From NCBI GenBank assembly GCA_030652335.1, contig JAUSAW010000011.1:1-55059 (forward strand): 55,059 nt of DNA. The letters are read 5' to 3'. The stretch's first letter is position 1. Each line of letters starts with the position of its first letter. This document shows, piece by piece, positions 7,604-17,396 of this stretch. The position numbers and the translations under genes were made by a program. The DNA comes from Gammaproteobacteria bacterium (GTDB taxonomy: Bacteria; Pseudomonadota; Gammaproteobacteria; Francisellales; CACEW01). The notes under the pieces are model-generated. The model worked only from the letters and a program-made list of their open reading frames with translations, was not told the origin of the DNA and made no database searches.

Positions 7604-9409
7604 TTATACAGGTGTGATATCCGCCTCACGTGAGGGTTCGATCAAATGAAAAGTATAGATTCGTGGTGCATAAAGCGGACTTTCTTTTGAAATAACTCCG
7701 CCTTTATGGGCGTTAAAAGCATAAACATCAAACAAGAAAAATCGCGCCCTGTCGCCTGCCAGAGAGAAGGCTATTTCAGTGGCTGAACATCGGGCATCAC
7801 CTAAATCGCCTGCAGGATGAAGCATAAAATAGCCATGCTCTACTTTTAAGCCCTGCCCATGTGGAATGACTTTCCACCTTTTGGCAATATCAAGCATTTT
7901 AAGATAAATAGAGCTATCTTCTCCGCCCATTTCTTTAACAACTTCTGGCGTAAAGGCAAAATAAATAGGCTCTCGAGTACTCTCTGCCTTAAATATAGAA
8001 TAGGCTGAAGCTGTTTCAAGCGTGCTGTATCGGTGATTACCCATCAGTAGAGTAATCGTTTGAAGAATAGGCCCAGAATCTGTTTTTGAAACAGGAAAAA
8101 CCTTAAGTGTTTGGCTGGCTTCTAACGCCCGTCTTACAACAGATGCCGTTCTTGGAACCCTATTATGCGAATACTTTATACTTACTCCCGTGGCTGGGGT
8201 ATATTGTAGCTCTGCTGTATAGTTAGTTGGCGGCATTGGAGCCAAGATTAGAATTTCATCACTGCTTTTGTGTTGCGGCGATTTAAGCCTTTCTGAACGA
8301 GTCACTGTTCTTTTGTCGATTATTTCTGACTTAGCTTCATCTTCTTTAAATAAGTTTAAATTTAGGCCTAATGGCGAAAAATATCTTGCAGAACGTTCCC
8401 TAGCATTAACCTTTATGAACTGCATTATAGTATTGGCATAAGCTGCTAGTGAAATAATAAAGCCTAAAGCAATAATCACAAAGGCAGTTAAAATATAAGG
8501 GTTATATGTTTTCTGTAAACGTTTATATAAATGGACCTCAACAGGTATATTGATAAAAAAGAAACCTAAAATCCATATAATCGCCCTGTTCATAATGGCT
8601 TTAGTTGAATTAGCCTCAGGATACATAGCCTTAATCTGTTCTATAGTAGTCGGATAGTGCTGATTAATAGTTGCCAAAAGCTTCTGAAATGAATGAAATG
8701 GAATTTCTGGCTTTAAGGTTGAGGCGTTATGCCAAATTTGCAAAGCCTCATCAAACTGTTTACTAAAATTAGCGAGTCGCTGGTTATAATTAGGGGCCAT
8801 TGAAATTTCAGCAAACTTTTCTGACCATTCGATAAATCTTTTATCTCTTATAGCACGATCGACTCCTTTTCCAGTACTATTTATAAGCAGCCAAATAAGC
8901 TCAGGAGGATTATGAACACGCATTTCATTGGTAATATAATTTATAATAAAGGATAGGAAGACCAGCTCAGACAATGATTTTGGGTAAGATTGAATGGTAT
9001 TAATAATAACTAAATCATCCGCTGCAGGATCGACTACTTTTACTGAAACTGTTATTCCAAAAATAAATTTTAAGTCCTTAAGAAACTCAGGGTCTGTAGC
9101 TTGAACAAAAAAAGAAGATTTTTTGGTAGGATCCATTCCTTCAGAACGAGCAAACTCATCATACAATGAAATGCCCAGTACCCCCATATTTTTTCCAGCT
9201 ATAGAAGCTATGATCTTTTCCTGGATAAAAAGGCTGCGGAATTCCTCCTTTTGAGCTGGAAGCAAACCATAGGTTGCCGCTAATATTCGCACTAGGTAAA
9301 TAAATAGATTTCGACTTTGTAACAGATGGCGATAATATCGCTTTTGTATTTCGTTCCAGTTTTGGATACGTTTAGCCAAATCATAATGCGCTTTATGTTT
9401 ACCTAGCAT
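7604..9409 (-). CDS. Hypothetical 601-residue protein with two membrane helices
   Basis: I recognise no family. A hydrophilic, mostly helical N-terminal half (about 1-280) is followed by two transmembrane segments near 282-300 and 313-332. A cytosolic-type C-terminal domain (about 350-601) follows, with 'FTPEVVKEMGG' and 'HPAGDLGDARCSATEIAFSLAGD'. The ATG at 9407-9409 follows an AAAGGATGG site. Codon use and lack of recognisable homology resemble the other orphan genes nearby, and it runs in the same direction as the RNase III-like gene. It could be a host-interaction protein, but nothing in the sequence proves that. Confidence 0.6.
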   Translation of the reverse strand: MLGKHKAHYDLAKRIQNWNEIQKRYYRHLLQSRNLFIYLVRILAATYGLLPAQKEEFRSLFIQEKIIASIAGKNMGVLGISLYDEFARSEGMDPTKKSSFFVQATDPEFLKDLKFIFGITVSVKVVDPAADDLVIINTIQSYPKSLSELVFLSFIINYITNEMRVHNPPELIWLLINSTGKGVDRAIRDKRFIEWSEKFAEISMAPNYNQRLANFSKQFDEALQIWHNASTLKPEIPFHSFQKLLATINQHYPTTIEQIKAMYPEANSTKAIMNRAIIWILGFFFINIPVEVHLYKRLQKTYNPYILTAFVIIALGFIISLAAYANTIMQFIKVNARERSARYFSPLGLNLNLFKEDEAKSEIIDKRTVTRSERLKSPQHKSSDEILILAPMPPTNYTAELQYTPATGVSIKYSHNRVPRTASVVRRALEASQTLKVFPVSKTDSGPILQTITLLMGNHRYSTLETASAYSIFKAESTREPIYFAFTPEVVKEMGGEDSSIYLKMLDIAKRWKVIPHGQGLKVEHGYFMLHPAGDLGDARCSATEIAFSLAGDRARFFLFDVYAFNAHKGGVISKESPLYAPRIYTFHLIEPSREADITPV

Positions 9410-9623
9410 AAGACCATCCTTTCAAAAAAAATTATTATAAAGTTTAATCTGCCAGATGCATACTTTAGCCAAATTGCAGTTTTATAAAAACATATAGCTT
9501 ATGATCGTTAATAATATGAGAACGTCTTAAGCTATTTGAGATTAGATTTACATATAAAATTCCTTTAGTATGCCCAATATAAAAACAACTTTTTACTATA
9601 TAATTTTTAATAGGATAACAGCC

Positions 9624-9782
9624 ATGAAAGGACGCCAAAGAACCAAAAAAACCTCGTCAATTAGCACTAGTGCAGAAATGCCACATAGCGCCAATGCAGG
9701 GGCCGATAAATCTGTATCCACCTTCGACAATTACATGATCACGGTTAATAATTTTATCAGTTCGATTTTATTCACCGAATAA
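9624..9782 (+). CDS. Small 52-residue protein or truncated effector-like gene
   Basis: Starting at the ATG at 9624 (AGGATAACAGCC precedes it), the frame encodes a basic N-terminus MKGRQRTKKTSS and then 'SANAGADKS'. The opening resembles the start of the coiled-coil gene at 15910 (MQKRKGSQANKKS) and the NAGA motif recurs there. It may be a truncated copy of such a gene. Its translation is uncertain. Confidence 0.3.
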   Translation: MKGRQRTKKTSSISTSAEMPHSANAGADKSVSTFDNYMITVNNFISSILFTE

Positions 9783-9918
9783 ACCCTATTAGCTCACATT
9801 CCAAATAAAAAATTTACTTCCACTACAAACAGGGTTCCTATACCACATGAACTCATGTACCATGCAATATATAGAAAAATAGATTATTAATTCAGTATAA
9901 AGAAACAGGAAAATACCC

Positions 9919-11871
9919 ATGCATGGACCCGATAACATTTGGCCTACTGGCGCGCCTACCCTGTCGGAAAAAACTAAGCTAACCGGTACTACCGATGATG
10001 TTCTAGCAATTGGCTCCTCAAAAGCTGTAATAATTCAAGCTTTACGAGAAGCCGAGAAAGCAGGATTTAAATTATCGGGGGCTTATAGAGTGGAAGAAGC
10101 CATTGCTGCACCTTCCGAACAAGAAAATAAACGTACTATAATTAATAGTTTAACTCTCAGCCTTAATGAAACGTATGAAAACGAGTCAAAAGAAAACTTT
10201 GTCAGCCTTTATAATAGGGTGATAACCAGCATACAGCGTGAAATGCTTGATATTGCAGATATTAATAAGAGTTATATTGTCCTTTATCAAAAGAATATAG
10301 CCGAGAATACCGAACTTAAGGCAAAAATTGCCGAATTAAAAACCCATCCTACCTTAGGAAAATTACGCCCTCATACAAGTTGGCTCATGGAAGACTCCCC
10401 AGAAGATTCAGATGCGCTCAAAGCTGAATTTTTAGTTACCGCTAATGAATATTCGGATGCTAAAATTACAGAAAACTATGCTCTTAATCAGGCCTACAAA
10501 CTAATAAGCTCTTATGACTCATCCTCAAAAGAACAATTTCTAAACCTCATTTCTGCGTCAATGGAAGAAATTGAAATTCGAATGACTGGTATGATAAACA
10601 CCAATAAAGTATTGCTCAAACTCAATTCTGAAAATCGTAAAATAAGTACGCAACTAACGCCTAAGTTAGCTTTCTTAAATGCTGAAATTTTAGCGCAGAC
10701 AGCCGCGAATGAGTTAATTAAAGAAGAAACGAGTAAAACTAGTTTTGCCCCCCCTTCTAAATCTAAACAAAGTAAAAAAAACAAGAGGTCTAAGACTGAA
10801 GAAGCAGCAGATGAAGCTTTCATTAAAGCGGATGGCAGCCCCATCAATACTCCTGAAACGCTTAAATTACTTGAAGGCCAATCTCAGATAGCCAGGCTGA
10901 TTATAAAAGATGCCGAGACAACAAAACATGAAACGCGTGCAGTCAAACTAGAAACAGCAAAAAATACCGCTCTGACTAGAGTAGGCGAATTGGAAATTCA
11001 AGCAAACACCCTACGCACTGAGATTATCGAGTTGCAAAACGCCATTAGCCAACGCGAGACTGCATTTTCAATTGAACGGAAAATGGCCCAGCAACAAATT
11101 GATGAACTCACTTTAAGTAATTCAACCCTCCGCAACACAGTAGATACACTTACTATGGAAAAGCGTGAATTAGAGGTAGCGCTAACTGCAGCTAGTAAAG
11201 AACCCGCCCTGGCTAGAGCAGATGCGTTGAAAGCTCAAGTAAGCGCCCAATACAGTAAGATTACCATATTGCAAAACACTATTAACCAATGCGAGACAGC
11301 ACTCTCAAAAGAGCGGGAAAAGGCCCAGCTGCAAATTAATATACTCACTGTAAGTAATTCAACCCTGGGTAAAACAGTAGATACCCTTACTATGGAAAAG
11401 CGTGAATTACAAGCGATGCTAACTACAGTAAGCAGGGAAAAAACAGAGATCGCCGCTACCTCTAGCGCTAGAATACTCGAATTAGAAACAGCGCTTAGCA
11501 ATACCCCATGGCAGCAATTAATAGAATTACAAAAAGCTAATTTAATCATGCAAAATGCAGTTTTCCAGACAGTTAAAGCCACCGAGGAAAGAGCAAGCAA
11601 AGCTGAAATGGACAATATTGCCGCGCAACAGCACATAGCAGATCTTACTGAGTCACTCAGAGTAGCTATGCTCGAGACAACTAGAAAAACAGAAACAGAC
11701 TTACTGGAACTAAAAGTGAATGTCGCTGGCGCGCGAGGGGACTTATTTTCTTTACAGGAAGGTGTTGGCCGCATACAAAGATCGGGCGGCGCTACCCACA
11801 TGCCATTGCTTGATTCACATGCTCAAAGGCGTGAGCCTAGCACTAGCGTCTATACGCCAACAGACTCTTAG
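9919..11871 (+). CDS. Large coiled-coil protein with internal 79-residue duplication
   Basis: This 650-residue protein is mainly coiled coil from about residue 95 onward, with long Leu/Glu/Lys/Ala heptads, a lysine-rich KQSKKNKRSK segment near residue 280 and no transmembrane helix. Two tandem units share 'SNSTL..TVDTLTMEKREL' and are spaced exactly 237 bases apart (TTGCAAAAC at 11032 and 11269), an in-frame duplication. The C-terminal part (PWQQL, EERASKAE, LQEGVG) resembles the end of the protein at 15910-17184, so the two are paralogs. AACAGGAAAA precedes the ATG. No enzymatic motif is seen. A role in host interaction or scaffolding is a guess. Confidence 0.7.
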   Translation: MHGPDNIWPTGAPTLSEKTKLTGTTDDVLAIGSSKAVIIQALREAEKAGFKLSGAYRVEEAIAAPSEQENKRTIINSLTLSLNETYENESKENFVSLYNRVITSIQREMLDIADINKSYIVLYQKNIAENTELKAKIAELKTHPTLGKLRPHTSWLMEDSPEDSDALKAEFLVTANEYSDAKITENYALNQAYKLISSYDSSSKEQFLNLISASMEEIEIRMTGMINTNKVLLKLNSENRKISTQLTPKLAFLNAEILAQTAANELIKEETSKTSFAPPSKSKQSKKNKRSKTEEAADEAFIKADGSPINTPETLKLLEGQSQIARLIIKDAETTKHETRAVKLETAKNTALTRVGELEIQANTLRTEIIELQNAISQRETAFSIERKMAQQQIDELTLSNSTLRNTVDTLTMEKRELEVALTAASKEPALARADALKAQVSAQYSKITILQNTINQCETALSKEREKAQLQINILTVSNSTLGKTVDTLTMEKRELQAMLTTVSREKTEIAATSSARILELETALSNTPWQQLIELQKANLIMQNAVFQTVKATEERASKAEMDNIAAQQHIADLTESLRVAMLETTRKTETDLLELKVNVAGARGDLFSLQEGVGRIQRSGGATHMPLLDSHAQRREPSTSVYTPTDS

Positions 11872-11928
11872 ACATAGGCTTACTGTTTGAGAAAAAACAG
11901 CAATAGTCAGAGCACTATAGCGGATAAT

Positions 11929-14664
11929 TTACAGCATGCATTCCCGAATTAAATGCAGTAAGGAATAATACGGAATTTTGCCGTATTTTGATAAGCCTAT
12001 CTCGCAATTTTGCAAGCAGGTATAGCCTTCAAGGCACTGTTCTGGAATTTGGTCGCTTAAGGTTTTTAAGGCATTTTTATTAAGCTCAGGGGTAGTAAAG
12101 CCTTTACTGCCGGCAAATCCACAACAATAAATATCAGGTGGCACGATAACATTGCTAGCGCATCGCTTAGCTAAAGCCATTACCGCTTCTTTTTCTTTTA
12201 ATCTCGATACACTGCAATTTACGTGCAACATAATGCTACGATCTACTTGCTTGAGCGGATAATCGCTCAAAGCCGAAATGATAAAAGTCCAGATATCCTG
12301 AATAACTATTTTACCTTGCAACTCTAAGGCGCAGCTTGCATTTTCGGTAATAATAGTCCATTTGCCATTCTCGCTGGCCTGCATTAATACCTTATTTAGG
12401 TCCTGCTGCTTTTGTTGCGCTAGATCGGGCAAGCCTTCGCTGCTATACATCAGCCCACAGCACTGATTGCTCACATCGGGAATAATAACTTCATAGCCTA
12501 AGTTCTGCACAATATCCTGAATCAATCGAATCTGCGAATCCTGTTTAGAATCCAATAGGCGACAGCCACAGCTAGGAAACAACACCAGTTTTTTACCTCT
12601 CCCCTGTGTGGGAGAGGTCGAAAAAGCGCCGCTTTTGAGGGAGAGGGGGTGCTTAGCCTTACCAGTAAGCTTAAGCCCCCATTTCATAAAATGTAATGCC
12701 TTAGCATGATAATGCGCGATGCCTTTCCAAGCCCATTTTTTCATAAGACTCGCATGCGTAGCTCGCCAGTCTTTAATAGCCTGACCGGTATTGATCCCAA
12801 CCGGGCAAACCTCGCCACACATTCCAGTAGCAGCACAGGTTTCTGCCCCTTGATATTCAAAGGATTTTTTAAGCTCACGATACCGGGATGAGTCGCTACG
12901 CCTCGCTAACTCCATGCTTCTAAGCCCTACGATTCTCTGCCTAGGACTTAGCGTTAAATCACGGGCCGGGCAGACTTTTTCGCAATAGCCGCATTCGATA
13001 CAGCGATCGATATCCGAGCCTAATATAGGAATGGATTTCAAATTTTTAAGATGAATAACCGGATCTTTCGATAAAATGACATCCGGATTTAAGATAAAAT
13101 GAGGATCGATTAACTGCTTTAATTGCCACATAAGCTGATAAGCCGTTTTACCCCATTCTACTTCTACAAAGGGCGCCATATTGCGGCCTGTGCCATGCTC
13201 GGCTTTTAAGGAGCCTTGATAGCGAGCAATAATTATGTCAGATAGCTCATTCATCAAAAGCTCATAACGCCTAAGCTCATCAGCCACTTCTAAACGCAGT
13301 GCCATAACAAAATGTAGATTGCCATCTCGGGCATGGCCGAAAATACTGGTTTTACTAAAACCTAAGCGATCAAATAAGGCTTTTAGATCATCCACCGCAG
13401 CGGCTAAATGCTCGACAGGGACGGCAATATCTTCGATTAACACCAAGGTGCCCGGCTCTCTTTGAGTGGCGACTATGGTAAATATGCCCTCTCGTACCGA
13501 CCAAATTTGTCGATATGCCGCGTCTTCCATAAAACCGGTATCGAAAAGTAAACCTTCAAAATTAACCAATTGTTGATAGATAATCTGAGTTTGGCCCGCT
13601 AATGCATCGGGGGATTCCGCCCTAACATCGATTAATAAGGCGGCCATATCTGAATTATAACCCGCCGGAAAAAACTGGCTAAGTTGGGAGACGGCACAGT
13701 CCAAGGCAATGCTATCTAAAATCTCGATGGCCGCAGCCGGGCTATATTTTAAAATTTGGGTAGCTTCGGCGGCTTGTCGTAAAGTTTTAAAATAGAATAA
13801 AGCTGCTTTTTTATAAGCATAATCCGGCACCGTATTATAGGTAATCTCAGAAATAAACCCTAAACTGCCCTCGGATCCAATCATTAAATGTGCCAAAATA
13901 TCGATAGGATCGCTAAAATCGATAAAGGCGTTTAGGCTATATCCCACGGTATTTTTAATGCTATATTTTCGTCTGATTTTACTAAAGAGTTCCTGATCGG
14001 CCAAAATAGCTTCTCGAACGTCCAGCAAACCCGTCAGCCAGTGATGGTGCGTTTGGCGAAAAGCCGCAATCGATTCCTTATCAGCCGAGTCCAATACACT
14101 GCCATCGGCAAACACTAGGCGAATACTTTTTAGAGTGTGATAGCTATTATTAACCGTGCCACAGCACATACCACTGGCATTATTGGCGGCAATTCCGCCG
14201 ATTTTAGCGCTAGCAATGGAGGCAGGATCGGGCCCAATTTTACGCCTAAATGGCGCCAAAAATAGGTTGGCCTCAGAACCAATGACCCCGGTTTGAAGTG
14301 TAATACTCTCGCCTTTGTCATGGATTTTATAGTTTCGCCAGTTTTCATTTAACACGACTAATACTGAATCGGTAATAGCTTGGCCAGAAAGGGAAGTCCC
14401 CGCCGCCCTAAAAGTTAGCGCCACCTTATGCTGATTAGCGGCCCTTACGATAAGCTGGACTTCAGCCTCGTTATCGACTCGAATAATGAGTTTAGGAATT
14501 AAGACATAGTGACTAGCATCATGGGCATAGGCATGCAGGCTTAAGGCGTCTGTTAAAAGGCGTTTTTGCGGGATGCTAGCTTGGATAAGCTTAAGAAAGG
14601 CCTGCACTAAGTAACCCTCAATGAAATCTGTAGCAAGCTTAGTGGCGGACAGACTATTTGGCAA
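11929..14664 (-). CDS. FAD-linked, Fe-S D-lactate dehydrogenase-like oxidoreductase
   Basis: The 911-residue protein joins an FAD-binding PCMH domain (about 45-270; 'AAGTSLSGQAITDSVLV'), an FAD oxidase C-terminal domain (about 270-540; 'GHARDGNLHF', 'KAEHGTGRN'), a two-cluster 4Fe-4S segment (CIECGYCEKVCP and MCGEVCPVG) and CCG domains (SNQCCGL, CCGFAGSKG). This is the layout of Dld-II/YdiJ-type enzymes that oxidise D-2-hydroxy acids such as D-lactate at the membrane. The start codon is TTG at 14662-14664. A palindromic element is inserted in frame near residues 670-690, between the Fe-S and CCG parts, adding about 19 residues. Substrate is inferred from the family. Confidence 0.87.
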   Translation of the reverse strand: MPNSLSATKLATDFIEGYLVQAFLKLIQASIPQKRLLTDALSLHAYAHDASHYVLIPKLIIRVDNEAEVQLIVRAANQHKVALTFRAAGTSLSGQAITDSVLVVLNENWRNYKIHDKGESITLQTGVIGSEANLFLAPFRRKIGPDPASIASAKIGGIAANNASGMCCGTVNNSYHTLKSIRLVFADGSVLDSADKESIAAFRQTHHHWLTGLLDVREAILADQELFSKIRRKYSIKNTVGYSLNAFIDFSDPIDILAHLMIGSEGSLGFISEITYNTVPDYAYKKAALFYFKTLRQAAEATQILKYSPAAAIEILDSIALDCAVSQLSQFFPAGYNSDMAALLIDVRAESPDALAGQTQIIYQQLVNFEGLLFDTGFMEDAAYRQIWSVREGIFTIVATQREPGTLVLIEDIAVPVEHLAAAVDDLKALFDRLGFSKTSIFGHARDGNLHFVMALRLEVADELRRYELLMNELSDIIIARYQGSLKAEHGTGRNMAPFVEVEWGKTAYQLMWQLKQLIDPHFILNPDVILSKDPVIHLKNLKSIPILGSDIDRCIECGYCEKVCPARDLTLSPRQRIVGLRSMELARRSDSSRYRELKKSFEYQGAETCAATGMCGEVCPVGINTGQAIKDWRATHASLMKKWAWKGIAHYHAKALHFMKWGLKLTGKAKHPLSLKSGAFSTSPTQGRGKKLVLFPSCGCRLLDSKQDSQIRLIQDIVQNLGYEVIIPDVSNQCCGLMYSSEGLPDLAQQKQQDLNKVLMQASENGKWTIITENASCALELQGKIVIQDIWTFIISALSDYPLKQVDRSIMLHVNCSVSRLKEKEAVMALAKRCASNVIVPPDIYCCGFAGSKGFTTPELNKNALKTLSDQIPEQCLEGYTCLQNCEIGLSKYGKIPYYSLLHLIRECML
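12595..12650. repeat. Palindromic element inside the FAD oxidase gene, copy 1
   Basis: ACCTCTCCC (12595-12603) pairs with GGGAGAGGT (12610-12618); a second small stem AAAAGC/GCTTTT follows, then GAGGGAGAGGGGG. The coding frame continues through it, adding 'HPLSLKSGAFSTSPTQGRG' to the protein. The same arms occur at 20281-20334. Confidence 0.8.
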
Positions 14665-14687
14665 GCCTGCTGCTATGGCTTGGGCCT

Positions 14688-15575
14688 TTATTTACTCAAA
14701 TTAGCCAAAAGAATACCCAATAGCACAAAAGCCATGCCAAAAATATCATACTCATGCAGTTGCTCACTTAAGAATATCACTGCCAAAATAGTACTAAACA
14801 CCGGCAATAAATTGAAAAAATAACCCGCTATGGCAGGGCTCGTTTTCGCAATGCCTAAGTTCCAGCAGGTAAAGCCCAATACCGAGGAACAAGCCGCGGC
14901 ATACACTATGCCAATTCCAGTCTCTGCATTGAAAATGGAGTGATAACCCATAGCATGCTCGATTAAATAGGGCGGCAGTAAAATAATGCTGCCGATGACG
15001 CTGGTTACAAATAAAAATATTATCGGCGGCAAGTCGATATTAACTACTTTAAGGTAAACCGAAAAAATCGCCCATGAGATCGCCGCGATCAATATGGCTA
15101 AATCCCCTTTATCAAATTGAAATGTTAGCAGCGCCTCCGGGTGGCCTTGAGTCATAATTACTACTATACCCGCTATCGAAATTCCGATCGCAAGCAACTT
15201 CAAGCCAGTTAAGCTTTGTTTTAAAATCAGCCAGGATAACGCTAAAATAAAGGCTGGCACCGTAGAATAAACTAAGCTGGCATTGATGACCGAGGTAAAA
15301 CGTAAGCCCATATAAAAAGCCGGGCTATTAATGCTAACGCTCAATAAACTTAAGCCGCTTAATGCCAACCAATTTTTCTTAATAATAGGCCAATAGACTG
15401 GCAGGCTTTTCATTACAATAGGAAGCAATATAATTATGACCAGTAGCCAGCGATAAAATGCTAAAGCAAATGGTGGGACATCGGCATGCATGACTCTGCC
15501 GACAATAAAATTTCCCGACCACATCAACGGAGCAAAGGCTAATAAAAAATAAGCAAAATAACGTGAATTTTTCAT
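14688..15575 (-). CDS. EamA/DMT-family permease
   Basis: The 295-residue protein has ten predicted transmembrane helices in two repeats of five, with 'LLAFAPLMWSGNFIVGRVMHADVPPFALAFYRW' at the N-terminus and the 'EQLHEYDIFGMAFVLLGILLA' ending typical of EamA transporters. It is probably an inner-membrane exporter or importer of small metabolites; the substrate cannot be told. It lies 23 bases upstream of the FAD oxidase on the same strand, so the two may be co-transcribed. Confidence 0.88.
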   Translation of the reverse strand: MKNSRYFAYFLLAFAPLMWSGNFIVGRVMHADVPPFALAFYRWLLVIIILLPIVMKSLPVYWPIIKKNWLALSGLSLLSVSINSPAFYMGLRFTSVINASLVYSTVPAFILALSWLILKQSLTGLKLLAIGISIAGIVVIMTQGHPEALLTFQFDKGDLAILIAAISWAIFSVYLKVVNIDLPPIIFLFVTSVIGSIILLPPYLIEHAMGYHSIFNAETGIGIVYAAACSSVLGFTCWNLGIAKTSPAIAGYFFNLLPVFSTILAVIFLSEQLHEYDIFGMAFVLLGILLANLSK

Positions 15576-15909
15576 GTAAATAAACAGTCCTATTTTTACG
15601 TATGGGCGTATGGCGAAGGATCAATTATAACACTTCACTTCTAAAAAAATTACCATCAAACCATAAAAATCTATATATACGTTAGATAAATGCATAGAAT
15701 TGAGGAATAATGTGCCAACGGCAAAGACCAAATGGAATGCATGTAAAGTGGCTAATAAACACTGTATTGAGGCTTTTAATCAAGCCTACTCAATTAGTCG
15801 ATCCAATGGATATAATAGTGCTGCAGTCTTGGGATCTCGATATTCCTCATCTTCAGCCACGAAAAGTTCCTATTTACTCGTTTAATTATAAAAATTACAG
15901 GGATTATTT
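15576..15909. other. Non-coding stretch before a coiled-coil gene
   Basis: There are only short overlapping frames with TTG or ATG starts and no convincing ribosome-binding site. One (15700-15885) is rich in Ser/Asn/Lys/Ala and could be a decayed orphan-gene start, but this is weak. The region must hold divergent promoters for the DMT gene and the gene at 15910. Confidence 0.4.
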
Positions 15910-17184
15910 ATGCAAAAACGAAAGGGAAGCCAAGCGAATAAAAAATCAAACGGCGTATTAAGTAGCGGGATTTCAGAGGAACATATAGCCCATATACGTA
16001 ATCTTTTTAATCAAATTGAAAAAACTTCGATTAATCCTCGCTCTACATTACCTGATACCTCAGCATCTCCTATTAATGCTGGCGCTGGGCCCATTCGAGA
16101 GTTAACTGGAATTATTCCTGTAGTACTCGTTAAATCAGATGAAGTAAAACCCACTTCAGTTGATCCAATTACTGGTGAAGAAACAAAATTTAAAATGACA
16201 TTAAATGAATTAACGGCTCTCTTAATCGAAAAAACCACTAACGTACGAGAAGCGATATCATCAGGAAAGATCACTTTAGAATGTTTCGATGACCTTACCG
16301 CTCATATTGAAGCCTACGCAGCTATATTTGCTAGGGAAAATGAGGCACTTAAAAAAGAGAATGAGTCATTTAAAATAGAGAATCAGGCGCTTAAAGCTGA
16401 TGCCTTTGCTTACGAAGTAGACTTTCGAGCTAAGCTCACAGCATTACAGACTAAATTACAAACTTTTCAGCATATGGAAGCGCAAAAAAATGGTGTGATT
16501 TCTGGGCTTACTAAGGAAAGAGATTCGATCAAATCAAGCTTATCTAAACTCTCAAGCGAAGCAGAAGAGCTAAACGCAGCTCTAACGGCAGTTCGAGCAG
16601 AAAATGCTAAACTGACTTTAAATTTAGCAGGCTCTAGCGCTCGAGTTAATAAAGCAGAAGGCTCGCTAGGAGAAGAAAGAACCAAAAATAAAGAATTAAG
16701 GTCTCAACTTGCCGATATCACCAAGAAGCGAGACGACGCTTTACGAGAAGTCTCAGTCTTCGCTGCTAAACTCGAAGCTCAAAAACATGGCTATGAAACC
16801 TCACTATCTGAACTTAAAACGTCGATTTCGAGCAGTGACGCTGAAATCGCTTCATTAAAGGTCAAGCTGGAACACGCCCCATGGCAAACCTTAGTCAAAG
16901 CTATGGAAGAATCTTTAAAACTGCAAATCGAAGCCAATGAACGCGCCAGTAAAGCTGAGGAAAAACTCGAAGCCATTCGAACTGAACTCAAGGTAATGCG
17001 AGAAGAAGCATTACACTCACATACAATCCAAGGCCGAATTCTGAATGATCTTGGCCCAATACGAGGCGGAATTGATGCTACATACCAGGGAGTTGGAAAT
17101 CTTCATAGTCATTTAGCTTTCTATGCACGTTCTGTTCCAAGTGCCCCTTCAACTGACTCAATGGCATCAACAAACCCAGGCTAG
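15910..17184 (+). CDS. Coiled-coil protein, paralog of the gene at 9919
   Basis: The 424-residue protein begins with a basic, Lys-rich segment (MQKRKGSQANKKS). A short mixed region carries 'NAGAGPIRELTGIIPVVLV', and a long coiled coil spans about residues 135-385. The C-terminal block 'APWQTLV...NERASKAEEKL...YQGVGNLHSHL' matches 'TPWQQLI...EERASKAEM...LQEGVGRIQ' in the 650-residue protein. It ends in a Ser/Pro/Thr tail. No membrane helix or enzyme motif is seen. A small hairpin (17201-17215) follows the stop, without a T-run. Function is unknown; a secreted scaffold protein is one possibility. Confidence 0.65.
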   Translation: MQKRKGSQANKKSNGVLSSGISEEHIAHIRNLFNQIEKTSINPRSTLPDTSASPINAGAGPIRELTGIIPVVLVKSDEVKPTSVDPITGEETKFKMTLNELTALLIEKTTNVREAISSGKITLECFDDLTAHIEAYAAIFARENEALKKENESFKIENQALKADAFAYEVDFRAKLTALQTKLQTFQHMEAQKNGVISGLTKERDSIKSSLSKLSSEAEELNAALTAVRAENAKLTLNLAGSSARVNKAEGSLGEERTKNKELRSQLADITKKRDDALREVSVFAAKLEAQKHGYETSLSELKTSISSSDAEIASLKVKLEHAPWQTLVKAMEESLKLQIEANERASKAEEKLEAIRTELKVMREEALHSHTIQGRILNDLGPIRGGIDATYQGVGNLHSHLAFYARSVPSAPSTDSMASTNPG

Positions 17185-17396
17185 TAGCGGCTTAAAAATG
17201 CTTGCTTCGAGCAAGGTTATGCCTATAATCGAGTTATTAAGCTTACCTATAAGTGAATAAAACCATGCGCATCCGCACAGCTATTTCTGCTAAAGATTAC
17301 TGCCAAATCTGGTGCGCTACTACCTATTATCGATTTAGTCGCTCATTCTAAGCGATTTCTATATACTAAATCCCATTCTAGGCACGAGGTTTTATC

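Noticed and set aside
15700..15961. Two short overlapping frames before the coiled-coil gene
   Set aside because: They overlap in different frames, one starts at TTG, and neither has a good ribosome-binding site or known relatives.
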